Shown: positions 56,280-61,572 of the stretch, piece after piece | Layout: the number at the start of each line of letters is the position of its first letter | Numbering within the stretch: position 1 is the stretch's first letter | DNA from: Streptomyces albogriseolus | GTDB lineage: Bacteria > Actinomycetota > Actinomycetes > Streptomycetales > Streptomycetaceae | Reading direction: 5' to 3' | DNA: 64,000 nt | NCBI GenBank assembly: GCA_014650475.1 | Contig: BMVA01000019.1 | Location: forward strand, 1-64,000 | Position numbers and translations under genes: made by a program | Notes under the pieces: model-generated | What the model was told of the DNA's origin: nothing | What the model saw: the letters and a program-made list of their open reading frames with translations, nothing else | Database searches by the model: none

Positions 56280-57326
56280 TTACCGGTGCGAGGGGATCAG
56301 GACGTGCTTGCCGACGGTGGCGCCGTCCAGCAGGGCGCGGAGGGCCGCGGGCGCCTCGTCCAGACGGTGGCGGCCCGCGATCTCCGGGCGCAGGACGCCC
56401 TCGTCGGCCAGCCGGTAGAGGGCCGCCAGGTCGGCCTGGAACTTCGCGCCGGGCTTGACGTAGTACATGGTCTGCCGGCGGCCGCGGGTGAGCCCGAGCC
56501 TGCGGGCGAACCAGCGGGCGACCGTACGGCGCAGGGCGGGCACATGCGGGCGGAACCACTGGCCGGGCCGGTATCCGGCGACGGACGAGTCGAAGGAGAC
56601 CAGCGTGCCGCCGTCGGCGAGGAGGTCCCAGCCGACGTCCAGGCCGCGCCCGCCGACATGGTCGAAGACCGCCTGCACGCCCTGCGGGGCCAGCTCCCGC
56701 ACCGCGCCCGCGAAGTCCGGCAGCCGGTAGTCGACGGGCTCGGCGCCCAGCGCCCGGACCGCCGGGTGCTTGGCGGGCGAGGCGGTGCCGATGACCCGCA
56801 GCCCGTGATGGACGGCGAGCTGGGTGAGCAGCGTTCCCACGCCGCCGCTCGCACCGTGCACCAGCACGGTGTCGCCCGGGTGGAGCGAGACGAGGCGGTG
56901 CAGCATCTGGTAGGCCGTCACCCCGTTGGTGATCAGCGAGACGGCGACGGCGGGGTCGAGGTGCCCGGGCGCCTCGGCGAGGTGTTTCGCGGGCAGTTCG
57001 ACGTACTCCTGCCAGGCGCCCTGGCGGGGCATGGCGGCGACGCGGTCCCCGGGGCGCAGGCCGGTGACGCCGGGGCCGGTCTCGACGACCCGCCCGACGA
57101 GGTCGTAGCCCGGCACGAACGGGAACTTGGGCGGGAAGGGGTGCAGGTGCTGGAGCATCTGCACCTCGGCGTAGGAGACGCCGGCGGCCTCGACGCGGAC
57201 CACGGCCTTGCCGGGGCCGGCCGACGGCCGGGCGTCCCGGACGGCGACGAGGTTCTGCTCGGGCTCGCCGCTCCCGGTCATGGTGACCCGCGCGTTGACG
57301 AGGGAGGCTTCGGAGTGGACGGTCAT
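56280..57326 (-). CDS. Zinc-independent quinone oxidoreductase-like MDR protein
   Basis: A 348-aa medium-chain dehydrogenase/reductase of the quinone oxidoreductase type. It shows the GroES-like N-domain (FPFVPGYDLVGRVVETG), GDRVAAMP, the nucleotide motif VHGASGGVGTLLTQLA, and DHVGGRGLDVGWDLLADGGTLVSF. The zinc ligands of alcohol dehydrogenases are absent. It overlaps the NmrA-like gene upstream (ATGA, 57323-57326). It probably reduces an enone or quinone with NADPH. Confidence 0.88.
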   Translation of the reverse strand: MTVHSEASLVNARVTMTGSGEPEQNLVAVRDARPSAGPGKAVVRVEAAGVSYAEVQMLQHLHPFPPKFPFVPGYDLVGRVVETGPGVTGLRPGDRVAAMPRQGAWQEYVELPAKHLAEAPGHLDPAVAVSLITNGVTAYQMLHRLVSLHPGDTVLVHGASGGVGTLLTQLAVHHGLRVIGTASPAKHPAVRALGAEPVDYRLPDFAGAVRELAPQGVQAVFDHVGGRGLDVGWDLLADGGTLVSFDSSVAGYRPGQWFRPHVPALRRTVARWFARRLGLTRGRRQTMYYVKPGAKFQADLAALYRLADEGVLRPEIAGRHRLDEAPAALRALLDGATVGKHVLIPSHR

Positions 57327-58186
57327 ACGGCAGCCACAGCCTCGGTGGTGCGGGCGAAGTCCGCGGCGTGGTCGGCGGCCCAGCGGGCGAAGGTGCGCGC
57401 GGGGCGTCCGGTGACCTTCTCGACGGTGTCGAGCGGGACGGGCGGGTGGGCGACGGCGTCGGCGAGGTAGCCCAGGACCATCTCGACGACCGGCGGCGGC
57501 ATGACCCGGCCCATCTGCTCACGGGCCTCGTCCGGGGTGATCTCCTCGAAGACGATCGGGTGGCCGACCGCGTCGGCGATGGCCCGGACCTGGTCGGCCT
57601 GGGTGACGGCCTCCGGCCCTGTCAGCACGTACGCCTGTCCGGTGTGCCCGTCCTCGAGCAGCGCGGTCACCGCCACGGCGGCGACGTCCGCCTCGTGGAT
57701 CAGCACGCGCGGGGCGTTGCCGTAGGGCGCGCGGACCACCCCCTCGGTGCGGATCGAGTGCCCCCACTTCCACAGGACGTTGGTGGCGAACTCGTCCGGG
57801 CGCACGAACGTGTGGTCGATGCCGGACTCCTCGACGGCCCGCTCCACGGCGCGGTGGTGCTCCCCGCTGTGGTTGTCCCCGGAGGTGTCGAGCACGGACG
57901 AGGAGGAGAGCACGACGATGCGGCGCACGCCGGCCTCCTTCGCCAGCGCGACGACCTCACGGGCCGTGCCGGGCACCGGGAAGAGATACAGCTTCTCCAC
58001 TCCGTCCAGGGCCGCCGTCAGGGTCTCCGGCTGCTCCAGGTCGCCCTGGAACACCTCCACGCCCGGCGGGAGCCCGGCGGCGGCCGGGTCGCGGGTCAGC
58101 GCCCGCACCGGGGCGCCGGCGGCCACGAGTCCGTCGACCACGTGGCGGCCGACCGCTCCGGTCGCTCCTGTCACGAGAACTGTCAT
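57323..58186 (-). CDS. NmrA-like NAD(P)-binding reductase 3
   Basis: A 287-aa NmrA-type protein (VTGATGAVGRHVVDGLVAAG, IVVLSSSSVLDTSGDN, FVRPDEFATNVLWKWG, YVLTGPEAVTQADQ). It is clearly related to the reductase at 53983-54822 (shared VRALTRDP/VRALSRSP and AYVLTGPE patterns), pointing to an older duplication placed on opposite strands. The ATG at 58186 has GGAG 5 nt upstream, and the TGA overlaps the next gene. SARP-like repeats lie about 85-113 nt upstream. Confidence 0.87.
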   Translation of the reverse strand: MTVLVTGATGAVGRHVVDGLVAAGAPVRALTRDPAAAGLPPGVEVFQGDLEQPETLTAALDGVEKLYLFPVPGTAREVVALAKEAGVRRIVVLSSSSVLDTSGDNHSGEHHRAVERAVEESGIDHTFVRPDEFATNVLWKWGHSIRTEGVVRAPYGNAPRVLIHEADVAAVAVTALLEDGHTGQAYVLTGPEAVTQADQVRAIADAVGHPIVFEEITPDEAREQMGRVMPPPVVEMVLGYLADAVAHPPVPLDTVEKVTGRPARTFARWAADHAADFARTTEAVAAV

Positions 58187-58209
58187 GCCTGCTCCACCTG
58201 TGTCGATGT

Positions 58210-58227
58210 CCCCGGCGGTCGCCGGGG
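58210..58227. terminator. Short GC hairpin in leader of NmrA-like gene 3
   Basis: ccccggcg and cgccgggg around gt, 24 nt before the start codon at 58186 and downstream of the cupin gene. It could be a weak terminator of the cupin transcript or a leader structure. Confidence 0.3.
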
Positions 58228-58270
58228 GGGCCGTCGAAGTCGCTTGAGTGCTTGCCAGGCTGTGGGCGTC

Positions 58271-58299
58271 CGCTGGAGGGCACGTCGAGAGCCGCTGGA
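58271..58299 (-). promoter_or_regulatory. SARP-type direct repeats upstream of the NmrA/oxidoreductase operon
   Basis: On the minus strand, TCCAGCG, TCGACGT and TCCAGCG are spaced by 4 nt (11-bp period). Two of the three differ by one base from the classical TCGAGCG. Eight nt on lies CAGCCT, a plausible -10. The array sits in the 142-nt gap between the cupin stop and the reductase start. Confidence 0.55.
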
Positions 58300-58328
58300 C
58301 GACGCGCCCTCCGGCGGGGTGCGCCCGG

Positions 58329-58703
58329 TCAGTAGTGCGAGTACTCGGCGGAGTCGAGGTCGTGGATCTCGTCGCCGCGCAGCGCCGGGGTGAACACGCA
58401 CACCAGACGCAGGTCCTCGTGCGGGGAGGCCACCAGCCAGTGGGCGTCGTGGCGGTCGAGGGCGTAGAGCGTGCCGGGGGTGACCGGGTGGGAGACGCCG
58501 TCGCTGTCGACGACTTCGCCGCTGCCCTCGATGCAGTAGCAGCTCTCCAGGTGGTTGCGGTACTCCAGGCGGGACTTGGTGCCCGCCCGCACGGTGGTGT
58601 CCGTGACGGTGTAGCCGACGCCGTCGGCCTCGGTGAGGAAACGGCGGCTGAGGCCGTTGCCCCACTCGACACAGGTGACGTCTTCCAGCTTGCGGACGAT
58701 CAT
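58329..58703 (-). CDS. Stand-alone ectoine-synthase-like cupin
   Basis: A 124-aa cupin closely resembling ectoine synthase EctC. The residues matching the EctC metal and active-site positions are kept: E53 in HLESCYCIEG, Y80 in GTLYALD and H88 in RHDAH. EctC cyclises N-acetyl-diaminobutyrate by water elimination. No ectA, ectB or ectD is near, so compatible-solute synthesis is not supported by context. In this setting it may form a cyclic amidine or other ring from an amino-acid-derived intermediate, or act as a polyketide cyclase, as some cupins do. AAGGAG lies 7 nt before the ATG. The TrpD-like gene stop is 57 nt upstream. Confidence 0.9.
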   Translation of the reverse strand: MIVRKLEDVTCVEWGNGLSRRFLTEADGVGYTVTDTTVRAGTKSRLEYRNHLESCYCIEGSGEVVDSDGVSHPVTPGTLYALDRHDAHWLVASPHEDLRLVCVFTPALRGDEIHDLDSAEYSHY

Positions 58704-58760
58704 GCTTCGTCTCCTTCCATACGGTGATGCCGGCGGGGGCGCGTGAGGGGAGAAGGGGGC

Positions 58761-59789
58761 TCAGGCGGCGACCGCGGTGCGACCGCGCAGGCGGTCCACC
58801 AGGGCCAGGGCGGATCCGTCGCCGATGGCGGCGCGGGCGGCGCGGACGGCCTCGTGCCAGTCACCGGTGACCCGGGCCGCGACCGCCAGGGCGGCGGCGT
58901 TGAGGCACACGGTGTCCTCGGCGGCGGGGTGGCCCTCGCCCGCCAGCAGCGCCCGGAACCCGGCGACCGGGTCGGCGCCGGGGGCGAGGTCGGCGAGGGC
59001 GCCAGGGCGCAGACCGAAACGGGCCGGGGTGAGGACGAAGTCGTCCTCGGCGCCGTCCTCGTAGGTGCGCACGAGGTTCGGCGCGAAGCCGAGCAGTTCG
59101 TCGGCTCCGGCCTCGTTGGTGCACAGCCACACCGTGCGGCCGGTGCGGCGCGAGACGTGCTCGGCCGCCTGGCGCACCCCGGTGACCAGCCGGGCGTCGG
59201 AGACGCCGGTGAGCTGCGCGTCGGCCGGCACGTCGGCGAGGAACGGCCCGAAGGTGTTGACGAACCGGGCCAGCGGCCGGAAGTCCAGCGGCAGCACGCT
59301 GCGGGCCAGCAGCGCGATCTCGGCCGGGTAGACGGAGGAACCGGTGAACGCCAGGCCGAAGCGTGCGAGCGTCTCGTGCGTCTCCTCGTGGGACGAGGTC
59401 GGGACGACGCCGAGCCGCCGCAGCAGGTCGACGGAGCCCAGCCGGGAGGTGTGGGCGCGCGAACCGCTCTTGACCACCGGGGTGCCCGCCGCGGCGGCGA
59501 CGAAGGCCGCGGCGGTGGAGAGATTGAGCGTGGGCGGCCCGCCGCCGGTGCCGACGATGTTCACGGCGCCGGTGAACGGCTCGCCCGCCGGGGGTCTGCG
59601 CTCGGCGAGCGAGTCCAGCAGGGCCGTCAGCGTGGCACGGCCGGGCGTCCGGGTGGACAGCGAGGCCAGGAGCGCCGCGCTCTCGCCCCGGCGCAGCCGG
59701 CCGTCGTGGAGGGCGTCCCACAGGGAGTGGAAGGCGTCCCGTGCCACGGGCCGGTCACGGGCGATCAGCGCGGTGACGGCGTCGTGCAT
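58761..59789 (-). CDS. Anthranilate phosphoribosyltransferase-like protein (TrpD family)
   Basis: A 342-aa protein with the TrpD/nucleoside-phosphorylase fold. The PRPP loop reads VGTGGG (TrpD has GTGGD), followed by LNLSTAAAFVAAAAGTPVVKSGSRAHTSRLGS, where TrpD has the anthranilate-contacting KHGNR. The metal-binding D-E pair is kept in GADELLG. The altered KSGSR and GTGGG motifs argue against ordinary tryptophan synthesis, and no other trp gene is near. It may transfer a ribosyl group to another aromatic or acyl acceptor, or be a diverged relative with new chemistry. The ATG at 59789 lies 2 nt after the ACP stop, so the two are co-translated. Confidence 0.85.
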   Translation of the reverse strand: MHDAVTALIARDRPVARDAFHSLWDALHDGRLRRGESAALLASLSTRTPGRATLTALLDSLAERRPPAGEPFTGAVNIVGTGGGPPTLNLSTAAAFVAAAAGTPVVKSGSRAHTSRLGSVDLLRRLGVVPTSSHEETHETLARFGLAFTGSSVYPAEIALLARSVLPLDFRPLARFVNTFGPFLADVPADAQLTGVSDARLVTGVRQAAEHVSRRTGRTVWLCTNEAGADELLGFAPNLVRTYEDGAEDDFVLTPARFGLRPGALADLAPGADPVAGFRALLAGEGHPAAEDTVCLNAAALAVAARVTGDWHEAVRAARAAIGDGSALALVDRLRGRTAVAA

Positions 59790-59791
59790 CG

Positions 59792-60055
59792 CTACGCGGC
59801 CTCCGCCGTGGCGCCGGAGGCGGCCGCGGCGAACTCCTCGATGGCGGCGACCGACCGGAACGACTCCGGCGCGAGGTCGACCTCGTCGGTGTTGATGCCG
59901 TACCGGTCCTCCAGCCAGGCGATCACCTTCAGCAGACCGAGGCTGTCGATGACTCCGTTCTCCAGCAGGTCGTAGTGGTCGTCGAGCTGCGCCGCGGGCA
60001 CGTCCGGCAGGAACTCCTCGACGAGGAACGCCTTGATGGCCTGGGCGTTGGGCAT
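59792..60055 (-). CDS. Free-standing acyl carrier protein
   Basis: An 87-aa carrier protein. The phosphopantetheine site is S38 in GVIDSLGLL, followed by a helix (LLKVIAWLEDRYG) and the SVAAIEEFA helix IV. It starts the operon at 60055 with AAGGAG 7 nt upstream. It resembles stand-alone ACPs used to hold an activated small acid or amino acid rather than the type II PKS ACPs. Its partner ligase could be the enzyme at 48626-50233, and the TrpD-like and EctC-like proteins downstream may act on the tethered group. It may equally serve as the aryl carrier that feeds the first C domain of the NRPS line. Confidence 0.9.
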   Translation of the reverse strand: MPNAQAIKAFLVEEFLPDVPAAQLDDHYDLLENGVIDSLGLLKVIAWLEDRYGINTDEVDLAPESFRSVAAIEEFAAAASGATAEAA

Positions 60056-60169
60056 GTCGGTTCTCCTTGGTGAGGCGGTCGTGCACGCCACGGTCGCGGC
60101 CGGGCGGCCGGCGTGAGGGCGGGCCGCTCGTGCCTGTGCCCTCCTGGCCTTCGAGGGTGAAGGGCCGGG

Positions 60170-60187
60170 CTGGAGCCCGGTTGGAGC
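60170..60187 (-). promoter_or_regulatory. Two-unit 11-bp direct repeat upstream of the ACP gene
   Basis: GCTCCAA and GCTCCAG on the minus strand are 4 nt apart. This is compatible with SARP-type spacing but with an atypical heptamer and no good third unit. It lies about 115 nt upstream of the ACP start, in a 218-nt gap that otherwise holds only the hairpin at 60215-60257. Confidence 0.25.
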
Positions 60188-60214
60188 CGCGGTGCACCCG
60201 TCCTCGCACGACGA

Positions 60215-60257
60215 CGGGCCCGGCACGGCACGCGTGATGCGCGCCGCGCCGGGCCCG
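60215..60257. terminator. Stem-loop downstream of the SWIM gene
   Basis: cgggcccggcacggc and gccgcgccgggcccg pair over 15 positions with one mismatch around a 13-nt loop. It lies 17 nt after the SWIM-protein stop and separates the housekeeping pair from the ACP operon on the same strand. Confidence 0.75.
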
Positions 60258-60273
60258 GGCCGGGCGGGTCGCC

Positions 60274-61572
60274 TCAGATGTCGTCCGCCAGGCCGGTCAG
60301 GTCGGCGAGCGCCTCGGCCGGGTCGGCGGACGGGGGGCCGGCGGGCCACCACAGGCCGTCGCGGCGGCGGTAGGGGTACCAGCGGCCGTCGCGGCCCAGG
60401 CGGAGCTGGAGTCCGCGGCCGGTGAGCGTCCAGTGGTTGCCGTCGACGTCGACCGGGGGGAGTTCCTCCGCCTCCCAGGCCGTGGCCAGCGCGGTGCGGG
60501 CGCGCGCGGTCTGCTGCTCGGGCGGGGTCCAGGGGTGTTCCAGGACGTCCAGGGCGGCCCGGCCGCCGGTGCGCCACGCGGCGGCGGCCCGGTCCAGGTC
60601 CTCGGCGGGGCGGCCGGAGCCGGTGCGGAGCCGCTCCGCCGCACGCGGGTCGGGGTGGGTGGCCGCCAGCCGGACCGTGTCCTGCCAGACGTCGAGCGGT
60701 TCCGGTGGCTCGGCGCCGAACCCGTGGGCGTAGGCGAGGAGTTCGCGGGCGCGCAGGGCGGCGTCCGCGGCCAGCCGGTCCAGCGGGTCGGCCTCGATGC
60801 CGGTCAGCGGCTCCTCGGGGGCGGCGGGCGGTTCGGGCAGCGGCGGCAGGGCGGGCAGCGCGGCGGCGGGGCGGGCGTAGGCCGCGCGCTGAAGGCTGTC
60901 GTCGGGCGTCTCGGCCGTCCCGCCGGCGGTCCCGTCCCCGGCCTCCTCGTCGTACGGCTCGTCGTCCTCCTCGTCGTCGCCGGCCAACGCCCGCAGCAGC
61001 AGCGCCGACTTGAGTTCCTCCACCGCCTCCTCGGCGTCACGGCCGCGGATCAGGAGCAGCAGCCAGGGGTCGGTGTCCAGCAGCCAGGACAGCTGGTAGG
61101 CGAGGGCGGTGGCGTGCGGGCAGGGGTGGTCGAGGGCGTCGCAGTCGCAGTCGGCGTCGAGGTCGCCGTAGCCGGGCAGCATGCGCACCCGGGCGTCCTC
61201 GACGGCCTCCAGCAGGTCCTCCGGGAGGTCGCCGGCCAGCAGCGCCTCGGTCTCGGCGGGCCGGTCGGCGGTCTTCTCCCAGAGCAGGTCCCACTCGTCG
61301 TCGTCCAGCACGGTCAGCGTCAGCCGCGTGCGGTACGTCTCCTCGCCGCCGTACACCTCGGCGGCCACCCGGCCGGGGCTGACCGTGATCGGGCCGATGC
61401 GGCCGGTGCGGGCGAAGGAACGCCCCTTCTTCAGCGGGCCTTCCTCCGGCCACACGTCCTCCACGGCCGCGGCCCACTGCGCGGCCCAGAAGGACTGGCC
61501 GCGGGCGCGGCCGCCCCGGCGTGCCGCGAAGGCGGGGAAGCCCCGTGCGCCGCTGCCCTGTGCCTCGCTCAT
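60274..61572 (-). CDS. SWIM zinc-finger domain protein
   Basis: A 432-aa protein with a CxC...CxH SWIM finger (CDCDALDHPCPH, ~155-170), an acidic low-complexity stretch (GDDEEDDEPYDEEAGDG) and a proline-rich linker. Such proteins are regularly encoded next to SNF2-type helicases in actinomycetes and are thought to assist them in DNA repair or chromatin-like remodelling. The ATG at 61572 overlaps the helicase stop (ATGA). It is unrelated to peptide biosynthesis and marks the right edge of the cluster. Confidence 0.9.
   Translation of the reverse strand: MSEAQGSGARGFPAFAARRGGRARGQSFWAAQWAAAVEDVWPEEGPLKKGRSFARTGRIGPITVSPGRVAAEVYGGEETYRTRLTLTVLDDDEWDLLWEKTADRPAETEALLAGDLPEDLLEAVEDARVRMLPGYGDLDADCDCDALDHPCPHATALAYQLSWLLDTDPWLLLLIRGRDAEEAVEELKSALLLRALAGDDEEDDEPYDEEAGDGTAGGTAETPDDSLQRAAYARPAAALPALPPLPEPPAAPEEPLTGIEADPLDRLAADAALRARELLAYAHGFGAEPPEPLDVWQDTVRLAATHPDPRAAERLRTGSGRPAEDLDRAAAAWRTGGRAALDVLEHPWTPPEQQTARARTALATAWEAEELPPVDVDGNHWTLTGRGLQLRLGRDGRWYPYRRRDGLWWPAGPPSADPAEALADLTGLADDI

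Noticed and set aside
58329-58703. Ectoine biosynthesis locus
   Set aside because: Only the EctC-like gene is present. EctA, EctB and EctD homologues are absent, and the neighbours are natural-product enzymes.
58761-59789. Tryptophan biosynthesis trpD
   Set aside because: Key acceptor and PRPP-loop motifs differ, and no other trp genes are nearby.
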